Below are positions 22,814-31,796 of a stretch of DNA of 64,000 nucleotides, in pieces. The notes under the pieces were generated by a model. The model was given only the letters and a program-made list of their open reading frames with translations, did no database searches and was not told where the DNA came from. The position numbers and the translations under genes were made by a program. This DNA comes from Ruminiclostridium hungatei (GTDB taxonomy: Bacteria; Bacillota; Clostridia; Acetivibrionales; DSM-1351): the NCBI RefSeq assembly GCF_002051585.1, contig NZ_MZGX01000010.1, positions 1-64,000 on the forward strand. Direction: 5' to 3'. Each line of letters starts with the position of its first letter. Within the stretch, counting starts at the first letter, position 1.

Positions 22814-25102
22814 ATGTGTAAAAATGCAATTGTGGGCTATCCCAGAGTTGGTGGCCAAAGAGAGTTGAAATTCTGGACAGAGGACTTTTTAAAAGGCAAG
22901 CTCTCTGCCGAAACACTGGAAAGCAATTCAAGGAATTTAAGAAAAGAGCAGTGGCAACTGCTGCAGCAAACAGGTATAGATTTTATACCGTCAAATGATT
23001 TCTCTTTTTATGATGGGGTACTTGATACCGCATATCTGTTGAACGTAATACCTGAAACCTATCAGAAGCTGGAACTGAACGGCCTGGAAACATATTTTGC
23101 CATGGCCAGAGGATATCAGGGAAAAAAGGGCGATGCAAAAGCATTATCCATGCGAAAATGGTTCAATACAAACTATCATTACATGGTTCCTGTTCTTGAC
23201 GAAAATACAAAAATCAGATTAAACGGAAGAAAGCCTTTGGAACAATATAATGAGGCATTATCCCTGGGAATTGAAACAGTTCCTGTAATAATCGGGCCCT
23301 TTACCTTTCTGAAGCTGGCCGATATAAGGGGTAATGCCGGCAGAGAGGCCTTTATACAGGACATTGCGGATGCATATGCTCAAATAATTCAGGAGTTGGG
23401 CAGCTTGAAGTGCAAATGGCTTCAGTTGGATGAACCTTCTCTTGTAACCGACCTTGACCAGGAGGATATCAGCCTGTTTACGGCAATATACACACGACTG
23501 CTTGGAGCCGGAAGAACTGTTAAAATAAAGCTTCAAACCTATTTCGGAGATATACGGGATATCTGCAGTGAGGTAATTAAACTTGGGTTTGACGGCATAG
23601 GCCTGGACTTTACAGAAGGTAAAAAAAATCTGGAGCTTGTGCAGGTTAACGGGTTTCCAAAAGCCACCCTGCTTTTTGCAGGTGTGGTGAACGGCAAGAA
23701 CATCTGGCGGAACAATTATGAAAAGACTCTGCTGCTTCTCAGACAGTTGGAGGAGAAAGCCGAAAGGGACAGAATAGTTATTTCCACCTCCTGCTCTCTC
23801 CTGCATGTTCCCTATACCCTTGACAGTGAAAGCTCCATGGACGGCAAATACAAGCAGCACCTGGCCTTTGCACAGGAAAAACTTGAGGAATTGAGGGAAT
23901 TAAGGGAATTATTCTCCGGCTCCGCATATTCTTCAAATGAAATATATCTGCGCAACAATTTGTTGCTGAAATCCAAACAGGAATTTTCAAACGAAAGTAT
24001 AAAAGCAAAAATATCGGAGCTAAAAGAGGAGGATTTCATAAGAAATCCCGCTTTTGAAGTACGGGAGAAGCTTCAGAAAGAGAAACTGAAGCTGCCTGTG
24101 CTCCCCACAACCACAATAGGCTCTTTCCCGCAGACCGCCCCTGTGAAAGCCTGCAGGGCCAGCTATCGAAAAAAGGAAATATCCACTGAAGAGTACAAGG
24201 CATTCATAAGGCAAAAAATATCAGAGTGCATTGCCCTTCAGGAAGAAATAGGGCTGGATGTCCTGGTGCATGGGGAATTTGAGCGAAACGACATGGTGGA
24301 ACACTTCGGTGAAAATCTGGAGGGTTGTCTGTTTACCGAAAAGGGTTGGGTGCAGTCCTATGGTACCCGCTGCGTAAAGCCCCCTGTCATATGGAATGAC
24401 ATAAAGAGAAGGAAGCCGATTACCGTAGAGTACAGCAAATATGCCCGGAGCCTGACCTCCAAGCCGGTCAAGGGCATGCTGACCGGTCCGGTGACAATAC
24501 TTAACTGGTCCTTTCCAAGAGAGGATGTGTCAAACAGGGAAATGGCCCTGCAGTTGGCTCTGGCCATAAGGGAAGAAGTAATGGAGCTGGAAGCGGCAGG
24601 CATAGGAATAATACAGATAGATGAGGCCGCATTAAAAGAAAAGCTGCCCTTAAGAAGAGCCGACTGGGAGCAGGATTACCTGGACTGGGCCATTCCGGCC
24701 TTCAGACTGACACATTCCGGAGTAAGTGCCCAAACCCAGATTCACACGCACATGTGCTACAGCGAGTTTGAGGATATAGTCGGATATATTGATGCCATGG
24801 ATGCGGATGTGATTTCCTTTGAGGCCTCCCGCTCAAACCTTTCAATCATTGACGCCCTGAACAAGGCCGGCTTTAAGACAGAAGTGGGTCCGGGAGTGTA
24901 CGACATTCATTCGCCGCGAATACCCCACAGGAAAGAAATTGTTGAGGCATTGGGTTTAATGCTTGAAAAGATTAAGGCTGAGAAATTGTGGGTAAATCCC
25001 GACTGCGGTTTGAAAACCAGAGGCGAGCCTGAAACGGTGGAAAGCCTTAAAAACCTGGTGGCTGCCGCAAAGGAGCTGAGAAACTCGCTGGGCAGGCTGT
25101 AA
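22814..25102 (+). CDS. metE: Cobalamin-independent methionine synthase
   Basis: Transfers methyl from 5-methyltetrahydropteroyl-triglutamate to homocysteine to give methionine. The 762-residue length is normal. I start at ATG 22814 (MCKNAIVGYPRVGGQRELK), seven bases after GGAGGG; the ATG at 22799 overlaps that site. Both MetE halves are present: the N-terminal domain and the catalytic C-terminal domain from about LPVLPTTTIGSFPQT. Zinc ligands are seen in THMCYSEF (His and Cys) and in NPDCGLKTR (Cys). Control is by the B12 riboswitch upstream. Confidence 0.97.
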   Translation: MCKNAIVGYPRVGGQRELKFWTEDFLKGKLSAETLESNSRNLRKEQWQLLQQTGIDFIPSNDFSFYDGVLDTAYLLNVIPETYQKLELNGLETYFAMARGYQGKKGDAKALSMRKWFNTNYHYMVPVLDENTKIRLNGRKPLEQYNEALSLGIETVPVIIGPFTFLKLADIRGNAGREAFIQDIADAYAQIIQELGSLKCKWLQLDEPSLVTDLDQEDISLFTAIYTRLLGAGRTVKIKLQTYFGDIRDICSEVIKLGFDGIGLDFTEGKKNLELVQVNGFPKATLLFAGVVNGKNIWRNNYEKTLLLLRQLEEKAERDRIVISTSCSLLHVPYTLDSESSMDGKYKQHLAFAQEKLEELRELRELFSGSAYSSNEIYLRNNLLLKSKQEFSNESIKAKISELKEEDFIRNPAFEVREKLQKEKLKLPVLPTTTIGSFPQTAPVKACRASYRKKEISTEEYKAFIRQKISECIALQEEIGLDVLVHGEFERNDMVEHFGENLEGCLFTEKGWVQSYGTRCVKPPVIWNDIKRRKPITVEYSKYARSLTSKPVKGMLTGPVTILNWSFPREDVSNREMALQLALAIREEVMELEAAGIGIIQIDEAALKEKLPLRRADWEQDYLDWAIPAFRLTHSGVSAQTQIHTHMCYSEFEDIVGYIDAMDADVISFEASRSNLSIIDALNKAGFKTEVGPGVYDIHSPRIPHRKEIVEALGLMLEKIKAEKLWVNPDCGLKTRGEPETVESLKNLVAAAKELRNSLGRL

Positions 25103-25141
25103 AAACCTGACGGCGGCAATGCGGTACTGGATTATGCAAGG

Positions 25142-25189
25142 AAACACTGGAATAGCCTTATTACAAAGAGCTGTTCCAGTGTTTTTATA
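25142..25189 (+). terminator. Terminator of metE
   Basis: AAACACTGGAA (25142-25152) pairs with TTCCAGTGTTT (25174-25184), followed by TTATAT. Confidence 0.8.
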
Positions 25190-25307
25190 TTTAGGGGCAG
25201 CATATACACAACGTGACGGATATCGTTTCGAGCAATATATTCAGCATTTGCTGCAATAAAAATTGCACTAAAATGTGATAATATGTATTATAAAAGGGGG
25301 AGTAAGG

Positions 25308-27104
25308 ATGCATATGGATCATAAGAAACGCAGGGCTGATTGCAGCAGCCGGATGGATGTGGCGCAGCTTTCAGACATCCGGTATACCGTATATGACAAT
25401 GAAACTTTTTACATTCAGGGGGAAGGCAATGCAAGAAACTGGCATTTTGATGCTCTGTCAGGAAAAATAGTAGTTTCGGTTCTTGTAAAATTGGACAATC
25501 CCACAAGGGGAGTAAACATTGCCACCTTATACTCGGAGACTGGTGAAAAGCTGCTGGAAGTAAATACCGAGGGCGCTTTTTTCTACGGCTATGACGGGAG
25601 CAGAAAATACAAATTGTGTCATTATAACAGTGATGACTGGTACTATGTATATATTTCCGTGGATATTAAAGCAAATACTTACAGCCTTTATATTGACGGA
25701 GAGAGGCAGCTCCTGAATGCAAAGCTTATGCATGCCGCCCGCTCACTGGCCTCGTTTTCCATGGGAAGTGCAGGGGGAACAATATGCAGCAGGCTGGTTT
25801 GTATATACAGAAATCCCATCCAGTCGGTTTTTGATGCGGCAATGGGCGGGAAAATCTGGAGTGCAAAAGACAGAGGGGTAATTGCAGACGGAAAGACAAA
25901 CGTGACAGGAGAACTTCAGACTCTGATAGATGAATGCGGAGAAGCCGGAGGAGGTGTGGTTTATTTGCAGGAGGGTACATATCTGTCCTGTTCCATTGAA
26001 TTGAGAGAAAATGTTACTTTGTATATTGAAGGTGATGCGGTATTAAAAGGAGTTTTAGACAGAGATGCCTATCCTGCAAGAATCAGCAGAGATAACCCAA
26101 ACTGGAATATGCTGGTGCAAGGCCCCCAGAAATCTCTTATTTATGCCGATGGGAAGAACAATATAAGGATTATGGGAGGAGGAACCATAGATGGCAGCGG
26201 AGATTTCCAAGGGCCTTACGGGTCTGAAAGCAGCAGGCCTTGTGCGGTTTTGCTGGTTGGCTGTGATAATGCGGTAATCTGTGACTTATATGTCACAGAT
26301 GCGGGCATGTGGACAATTCCCGTGGTGGAATGCGACAGACTGTATATACGTGATATCAATGAATATTCCTGCTGGTATCCAAACCGTGACGGTATAGACA
26401 TTTGTGATTGCCTGGATGTGCTGATAGAAAACTGCAGTTTGAAATCAGATGATGATACCATTTGCTTTAAAAGCGGGAATGAAAGCGGCTGCGACAATGT
26501 ACTGGTTCGCAATTGCATGGTTATCAGCACAATGGCAAATGGAATCAAGTTCGGAACATACAGTTACGGCGGGTTTACAAACTGCACGGTGCAAGACTGC
26601 ATAGTAAAGGATACCCGTACCTGCGGAATAAGCATACAGAGCGTTGATGGCGGGATAATAGACAACCTTTTGTTTGAGAGGCTTATAATAAATAATGTTG
26701 AAAGTGCTTTTTTCATACTGATTGGAGACAAGGGACGAACTCCGCACTGGGGAGAAAAGCGGATTGGTTCCATTAAAAATGTATACTTTAAGGATATAGA
26801 AGTAAACCAGGTGAGAAGAAATTATGGAACCTATCTGGGAGGGTATAAAAAGGAGGGCATTGTATACCCTATCAGAAATATTTATTTTCAAAATGTCAAT
26901 GCGGTATTTCCGGGAGGAGCCCATGAAATACCAGGCTCACCCGCAGAACTGGGCAGCCAGTATCCTGAATCAAATTGCTTTGGAATTTTGCCGGCTTCAG
27001 CATACTATATACGCCATGGAGAAAATATAGTCTTTGAAAATTGTTCAACAAAAATAGCACTGAATGATGCAAGGGAAAAAATAGTTTTTGAGGAGGAAGG
27101 ATAA
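25308..27104 (+). CDS. Glycoside hydrolase family 28-like protein (polygalacturonase fold)
   Basis: A 598-residue protein started at ATG 25308 after AAGGGGGAG. There is no signal peptide, so it appears cytoplasmic. The N-terminal 170 or so residues resemble a concanavalin-like sandwich. From about residue 185 (KDRGVIADGKTNVTGELQTL) a right-handed parallel beta-helix of the pectin lyase/GH28 type begins. GH28-like motifs: PNRDGIDICDC, SDDDTICFKSG and NGIKFGTYSYGG; the usual GHG is replaced, so substrate or chemistry may differ from classical polygalacturonase. Its stop overlaps the next start (TAATG), coupling it to the GH39 gene. Likely role: trimming of imported pectic oligosaccharides (inference). 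Confidence 0.85.
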   Translation: MHMDHKKRRADCSSRMDVAQLSDIRYTVYDNETFYIQGEGNARNWHFDALSGKIVVSVLVKLDNPTRGVNIATLYSETGEKLLEVNTEGAFFYGYDGSRKYKLCHYNSDDWYYVYISVDIKANTYSLYIDGERQLLNAKLMHAARSLASFSMGSAGGTICSRLVCIYRNPIQSVFDAAMGGKIWSAKDRGVIADGKTNVTGELQTLIDECGEAGGGVVYLQEGTYLSCSIELRENVTLYIEGDAVLKGVLDRDAYPARISRDNPNWNMLVQGPQKSLIYADGKNNIRIMGGGTIDGSGDFQGPYGSESSRPCAVLLVGCDNAVICDLYVTDAGMWTIPVVECDRLYIRDINEYSCWYPNRDGIDICDCLDVLIENCSLKSDDDTICFKSGNESGCDNVLVRNCMVISTMANGIKFGTYSYGGFTNCTVQDCIVKDTRTCGISIQSVDGGIIDNLLFERLIINNVESAFFILIGDKGRTPHWGEKRIGSIKNVYFKDIEVNQVRRNYGTYLGGYKKEGIVYPIRNIYFQNVNAVFPGGAHEIPGSPAELGSQYPESNCFGILPASAYYIRHGENIVFENCSTKIALNDAREKIVFEEEG

Positions 27105-28624
27105 TGGATAAGCTTTTTCACATTGAGTCAGGTAAGGAAGTGGCCTTTCACAACAATGCCACCTATTGTGTGGGAACCGGAAGAATGGGGCTTGCATTGC
27201 ACAAGGAATACCAGGAGCAGCTCAAAATGGTCCAGGAGGAAATCGGTTTTTCTCATATAAGAGGCCATGGGCTGTTTTGTGATGACATGGCCATATATCA
27301 GGAGTATAAGGATGCGGAGGGAAATATTGTTTCCGAATACAAATTTACTTATCTGGACAGGGTTATGGATGATTATCTGTCTCTGAACATACGGCCCTTC
27401 CTGGAACTGGGCTTTATGCCCGAAAAGCTTGCAAGCGGGGATCAGACGGTGTTTTATTGGAAAGGGAACGTAACGCCTCCGGTCAGCTATGAAAGATGGG
27501 CGGCCCTTGTGCAGGAAACGCTCAGGCATCTCATAAAAAGGTATGGTGAAGCAGAGGTGACCGGCTGGCCCATTGAGGTCTGGAATGAACCAAATCTCAA
27601 AGGCTTCTGGAAGGATGCCGACATGAAGGAATATTTCAAGCTGTATGAATATACGGCAAATGCAATTAAAGCAGTAAATAAAAATTTCAAGGTTGGAGGT
27701 CCTGCCATATGCGGAGTTGACGACGAGGTGTGGATGACTGAATTTTTGGAGTTTGTAAAGAGCAGCCAGGCGCCGCTGGACTTTGTAACGCGGCACCACT
27801 ATACCATCCATCCGCCGGAGAGGGAAGGCCATTACGAGTATGCACGCCTGGGAGACCCTGATGCGGGACTGAAAGAACTTAATACCACCCGAAAGATTGT
27901 AGACAGCTTTCCCGAATTCCAGGGCATGCACATACACATAACGGAGTTCAATACTGCATATATACCGGACAGCCCTCTGCATGACACCAACCGCAATGCC
28001 GCATATATAGCATACCTTCTGTCAAAGCTGGGGGAAGACAACGAGTCCTATTCATACTGGACCTTCGGTGATGTTTTTGAAGAACGGGGAGTGCCGTATA
28101 CACCTTTCCATGGGGGCTTCGGCCTTGTGGCAAATGGGCTGGTTCCAAAGCCCACCTTCTGGACCTTTAAATTTTTCAGGGAATTGCAGGGGAAGTGTGT
28201 TTGCAGGGAAAGGGAACTGGTAGTAGTGCAAAAACAGGATAAGTACTGCGGAGTTGCATGGAATCTCAACTATGATAATACCGGAGAAATTCTTAATATT
28301 ACCTGTGAATTGCCCGCGGGAGATGAGGAATATTGTCTGGTACAAAAAATTGTGGATGAAAAGCACTGCAATCCGCTGAAGGTGTGGCATGACCTGGGTG
28401 AACCGGCCAATCCCGGTACCGCTCAGCTTAAACTGCTGAGGGAGTCCGCACAGCCGCTGGTAACGACACAAAGGCTGAAGGGCTCAGCAGGCACGGTGGC
28501 TGTAGCACTGGAATTGCAGCAAAATGCAGTTGTGTATTTTGAAATATTTGAAGCCCCCGTGTCCTCCGACAGAGGCTATGATTACAACAAGGTTATGAAT
28601 TCACTGGATATTTCAGTGGAATAA
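27104..28624 (+). CDS. Glycoside hydrolase family 39 (beta-xylosidase type)
   Basis: A 506-residue TIM-barrel enzyme without signal peptide. Catalytic residues: acid/base Glu in WPIEVWNEPNLKGFW and nucleophile Glu in HIHITEFNTAY. Other family features are RHHYTIHPP and YWTFGDVFEERG. GH39 bacterial members are mostly beta-xylosidases. Translation is coupled to the GH28 gene by a one-base overlap, so the pair acts together, plausibly on xylose-bearing pectic oligosaccharides in the cytoplasm. The paired substrate is inference. Confidence 0.92.
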   Translation: MDKLFHIESGKEVAFHNNATYCVGTGRMGLALHKEYQEQLKMVQEEIGFSHIRGHGLFCDDMAIYQEYKDAEGNIVSEYKFTYLDRVMDDYLSLNIRPFLELGFMPEKLASGDQTVFYWKGNVTPPVSYERWAALVQETLRHLIKRYGEAEVTGWPIEVWNEPNLKGFWKDADMKEYFKLYEYTANAIKAVNKNFKVGGPAICGVDDEVWMTEFLEFVKSSQAPLDFVTRHHYTIHPPEREGHYEYARLGDPDAGLKELNTTRKIVDSFPEFQGMHIHITEFNTAYIPDSPLHDTNRNAAYIAYLLSKLGEDNESYSYWTFGDVFEERGVPYTPFHGGFGLVANGLVPKPTFWTFKFFRELQGKCVCRERELVVVQKQDKYCGVAWNLNYDNTGEILNITCELPAGDEEYCLVQKIVDEKHCNPLKVWHDLGEPANPGTAQLKLLRESAQPLVTTQRLKGSAGTVAVALELQQNAVVYFEIFEAPVSSDRGYDYNKVMNSLDISVE

Positions 28625-28644
28625 GGCCGGGCAGGAGACTGAGA

Positions 28645-29505
28645 ATGACAGACAGGAGCGATACTATACTTCATCTGCTGGACAAGGAAATACATGGGAC
28701 GCATATAACCTCTGTATATACCATTACAGCGCCATACCACCGCCATAACGGCTATGAAATATATCTGTTTCTGCAGGGGAATATCCGCTACTATATTGAG
28801 GACCACTGTTATGATCTGAGAAAAGGCGACATGGTGCTGATAAACAAGAAGGAGATGCATAGGGCGGTATGTATGGAGCAGCACCCGTATGAACGGATTT
28901 CCATATATATATCGGAAGCATACATGAGCCAGTTGTCCAGTGAGAATACCAACCTGGCAGCCTGCTTTAATATGAGAAATCAGGGTGAAAACAATGTTAT
29001 ACGGCTATCGGAGGAGGATTCCGCCCGTTTTGTAAAATTGGCCGGCAGGCTGATACTTGCCGAGAAAAAGAAAAATTTCGGCGATGACATAATGATACGG
29101 GCATGTGCCGAACAAATATTGATACTGGCCAATCAGGCTTATATGGATTCAAACCATGTGGTTAACAACATCATGCCCGAACTGATAAGAAATGTAATGA
29201 ATTATATAGAGCAGAATATACCCAATGAAATAACTCTTGATAATATCAGTGAAAGATTCTATCTGGATGGAACACATATAAGCAGGTTGTTTAAAAAGCA
29301 TACAGGCCTGACTATAAGGTCCTATATTGTAGCCAGAAGAGTTGCCTGTGCAAGGGAATTGCTTGGAGCGGGCAAAAGTGTCACCGAAGCAGGGGCTCTT
29401 GCGGGATTTAATAATTATGCAAACTTTATAAGGACTTTCCACAGGATAGAAGGAATTCCGCCGGGCCAGTATGCAAAGGAACATGGGAGTCCGGGAACAA
29501 AATGA
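28645..29505 (+). CDS. AraC-family transcriptional regulator
   Basis: A 286-residue regulator: N-terminal cupin-type sensor (APYHRHNGYEIYLFLQGNIR, LRKGDMVLINKKEMHRA) and C-terminal double helix-turn-helix (about 190-280: ITLDNISERFYLDGTHISRL, VTEAGALAGFNNYANFIRTF). It is third in the GH28-GH39 operon, 20 bases downstream with GGAGAC before the ATG. It is likely the local activator, sensing a sugar released by the two enzymes. Confidence 0.92.
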   Translation: MTDRSDTILHLLDKEIHGTHITSVYTITAPYHRHNGYEIYLFLQGNIRYYIEDHCYDLRKGDMVLINKKEMHRAVCMEQHPYERISIYISEAYMSQLSSENTNLAACFNMRNQGENNVIRLSEEDSARFVKLAGRLILAEKKKNFGDDIMIRACAEQILILANQAYMDSNHVVNNIMPELIRNVMNYIEQNIPNEITLDNISERFYLDGTHISRLFKKHTGLTIRSYIVARRVACARELLGAGKSVTEAGALAGFNNYANFIRTFHRIEGIPPGQYAKEHGSPGTK

Positions 29506-29511
29506 TATAAG

Positions 29512-29545
29512 GCCATACCTTGTAAAAAGCAGGGTATGGCTTTTT
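29512..29545 (+). terminator. Terminator of the GH28-GH39-araC operon
   Basis: GCCATACC (29512-29519) pairs with GGTATGGC (29533-29540), followed by TTTTT. Confidence 0.82.
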
Positions 29546-29617
29546 ACATCCCCTTTTTTAACTGCCGTTTTGCCAAAGTCTCTTACGGTCCATAGTCGAT
29601 GGATTCCAATTTTGTTT

Positions 29618-29671
29618 GGACAAATTTTAATATCAGCGGGTGCTGAATATAATTAGAATAGAAGTTCTCCA
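29618..29671 (+). repeat. Repeat shared with 13444-13500, copy 2 (recombinase leader)
   Basis: GGACAAATTTTAA ... GAATATAATTAG ... TAGAAG..CTCC, about 70 bases before the recombinase start. It contains a TATAAT but no -35 at normal spacing. Confidence 0.5.
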
Positions 29672-29737
29672 GCCTTCACGATTATTGCAAAGACCTGTCA
29701 AAAATAATTTGGAGGGCGGTAAGGGGGTAGCCGGATA

Positions 29738-31312
29738 ATGCTTGGATTCAACAAGCCTGATATCAATTATCACATTGGAATATACGTACGGCAGAGCAGG
29801 GATGAAAATGAAGAAAATATCGAAACAATTGAAACTCAAAAAAAACTCCTGATTGATTTTGTCAGAAGAAACAACCTTGGAACAGTTTATAAGACCTATG
29901 TGGATGATAATGTTTCAGGCTCGGGTTTTGAACGGAATGCCCTGGAAGAGCTGAAGAAGGACGTGTTGTCCTGCAATGTCAATTTGATATTATTGAAGGA
30001 TCTGTCAAGGCTGGGAAGGAACAATGCAAAAACGCTGCTCTTTCTTGATTTCCTGGAGGAATACGGAGTGAGGGTCATAACTACCGACGGACGGTATGAC
30101 AGCCTGAAGGATAACGAAACTGTGGGCATAGACACCTGGTATAACGAAAGGTATATCCGGGATATTTCAAAAAAAATCAGAGCGAACCTCCGGTTTAAAA
30201 TAGAACAGGGAGAATACATAGGAAATGCTCCTTACGGATATGTAAAATCCATAAATGAGAAAAACAAGCTTGTGGTGGATGCCAGGACCGCACCGGTGGT
30301 CCGTGAAATTTTCGGACTATACAAGCAGGGCTATGGATATGCCGCCATTGCGGATATCCTGAACAAGAAAGGCTATCCGTCGCCCTCCTCCAAAAATTCA
30401 GACATACCTATTACACCCTGGAATCAGGTGGCTGTCCAAAGGATTCTGTGCAACCGGGTATATATAGGTGATACCGTTCAGGGGGTCAGTGAAAAAATCA
30501 GCTTTAAAAATAAAAAAACCAGAAGGCTGCCCTTTGACAAATGGATTATTACTACTAATACCCATGAGCCTATTGTTAAAAATGAAGATTTCGAAGAAGT
30601 CCAGAAAATACGCGCCAAAAAGCGCTCCAGCCAGGGCTATAACCGCAATATATCCCATCTGCTGAGCAACATGCTTTATTGCGGGAAATGCGGTAAGGCC
30701 ATGTATGTGAGAGTACGCAGAGACAGACCGGTGGGCTACATATGCAGTACCTATTCAAAGAACGGCAGCGAATGCTGTTCAAGCCACTATGTAACTGAAC
30801 AGGCAATTCTGGACGTAATATCCGATGAACTGCTTGAAATGCTGTCAAACAGGGAACTGATAGAAAGTTTCAATCTGAAATACTGCAATGAGGAGGAGGA
30901 ACGGCAGAGGAGGGCCGAGATGGCACAGAGGCTTGACCAGCAGGTGGCTGCAAAGCAAAAGCAGCAGGATATATTGTATCTTGACCGTCTGGAGGCAAAA
31001 ATTTCAGAGCAGTTGTTTATCAGAATGAATAGGGGTATTGAGGAAAAAATCGCCTTGCTTAAAAAGGAAAAGGAACGGCTGCTGGAGGAGGAAAAAAAGC
31101 AGCTTGATAAGCTCCATATGGCCGAAAGCCTTATTAACAGGATAAAAACTCAGGGGATAAACAAAAATATAATTGAGCAGATGGTGAACAGAGTAATAGT
31201 ATATGACGGAGGAGACAATACCGGGCTTGAAGGTATTGGCCTGGGCAGGGAAGAAATAAAGAACGGGCTTATAGTCATCGAGTACAATTATGATAACTGG
31301 AAAAAGAACTGA
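29738..31312 (+). CDS. Large serine recombinase
   Basis: A 524-residue site-specific recombinase. Order: resolvase catalytic domain (about 12-160) with nucleophile S20 in YVRQSRDE and the LLLKDLSRLGRNNAKT motif; recombinase domain (about 180-290, APYGYVKS ... KQGYGYAAIADILNKKGYPS); zinc ribbon (SNMLYCGKCGKAMYVR ... YICSTYSKNGSECC); then a long coiled coil (about 380-470). All catalytic elements look intact. No other transposon or phage genes flank it, so it may be a relic, a developmental recombinase acting elsewhere, or a minimal element. Start 29738 follows AAGGGGGTAG. Confidence 0.92.
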   Translation: MLGFNKPDINYHIGIYVRQSRDENEENIETIETQKKLLIDFVRRNNLGTVYKTYVDDNVSGSGFERNALEELKKDVLSCNVNLILLKDLSRLGRNNAKTLLFLDFLEEYGVRVITTDGRYDSLKDNETVGIDTWYNERYIRDISKKIRANLRFKIEQGEYIGNAPYGYVKSINEKNKLVVDARTAPVVREIFGLYKQGYGYAAIADILNKKGYPSPSSKNSDIPITPWNQVAVQRILCNRVYIGDTVQGVSEKISFKNKKTRRLPFDKWIITTNTHEPIVKNEDFEEVQKIRAKKRSSQGYNRNISHLLSNMLYCGKCGKAMYVRVRRDRPVGYICSTYSKNGSECCSSHYVTEQAILDVISDELLEMLSNRELIESFNLKYCNEEEERQRRAEMAQRLDQQVAAKQKQQDILYLDRLEAKISEQLFIRMNRGIEEKIALLKKEKERLLEEEKKQLDKLHMAESLINRIKTQGINKNIIEQMVNRVIVYDGGDNTGLEGIGLGREEIKNGLIVIEYNYDNWKKN

Positions 31313-31326
31313 GTACGGGATTATTG

Positions 31327-31368
31327 CATAAGCCTCCGGAACCGCAGGAGCGGCCAAGGAGGCTTATG
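31327..31368 (+). terminator. Hairpin after the recombinase gene
   Basis: CATAAGCCTCC (31327-31337) pairs with GGAGGCTTATG (31358-31368). No strong T-run follows, so its efficiency is uncertain. Confidence 0.55.
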
Positions 31369-31447
31369 CTCGTCCGGGAGTGGGCAGCATCCAGGCAGTT
31401 TCCTGCCTGTTTACCACAAGTACAACAGGTTAATTTAATTTGATGTA

Positions 31448-31475
31448 TTGACATTTTGGTCATATATGGTATATT
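31448..31475 (+). promoter_or_regulatory. Sigma-A promoter of the SLH gene
   Basis: TTGACA (31448-31453), 16 bases, TATATT (31470-31475). It lies about 320 bases before the ATG at 31797, so the transcript would have a long leader. Confidence 0.6.
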
Positions 31476-31796
31476 ATGTAACATAAGTTAATGCTTATGA
31501 TATTTACATTTTTATGTTAGTGTCGGCTTTTTATTTTACAACCTTGTTTTAAATATTAATTTCTTATCTTTTTTGAACCCTGAATTTTGTAAAGTGACAT
31601 ATTTTCTTATAAAGCCCGGCAAGTTTGCACTATTGACTGAGCATTCTGCTTGTGCGTGTGCTGCCGGCCTTGTACCGCTCTATTTTCAATTAACCGGGGT
31701 TGCCGGGAAATGGGTGTTTCGGGCAACAAATCTTAAAATCCTTCAAAAAATGTGCCTTAATAATTTAACATAATGTAAGAAAGCAGGGAGAAAGCT
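31476..31796 (+). promoter_or_regulatory. Long structured leader of the SLH gene
   Basis: Contains three mutually complementary segments: CCCGGCAA (31615-31622), TTGCCGGG (31700-31707) and CGGGCAAC (31720-31727). The middle one can pair with either neighbour, as in attenuators or riboswitches. I cannot match it to a known class. No credible gene lies here. Confidence 0.4.

Noticed and set aside
23258-23860. Minus-strand 200-codon frame inside metE
   Set aside because: Antisense shadow; no start signals or family features.
31611-31710. Possible cyclic-di-GMP riboswitch before the SLH gene
   Set aside because: The CCGGGGTTGCC-like 3' segment is reminiscent, but the conserved GACGCAAAGCC part of class I is missing.
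31573-31773. 66-codon frame upstream of the SLH gene
   Set aside because: No ribosome binding site; overlaps the structured leader segments.
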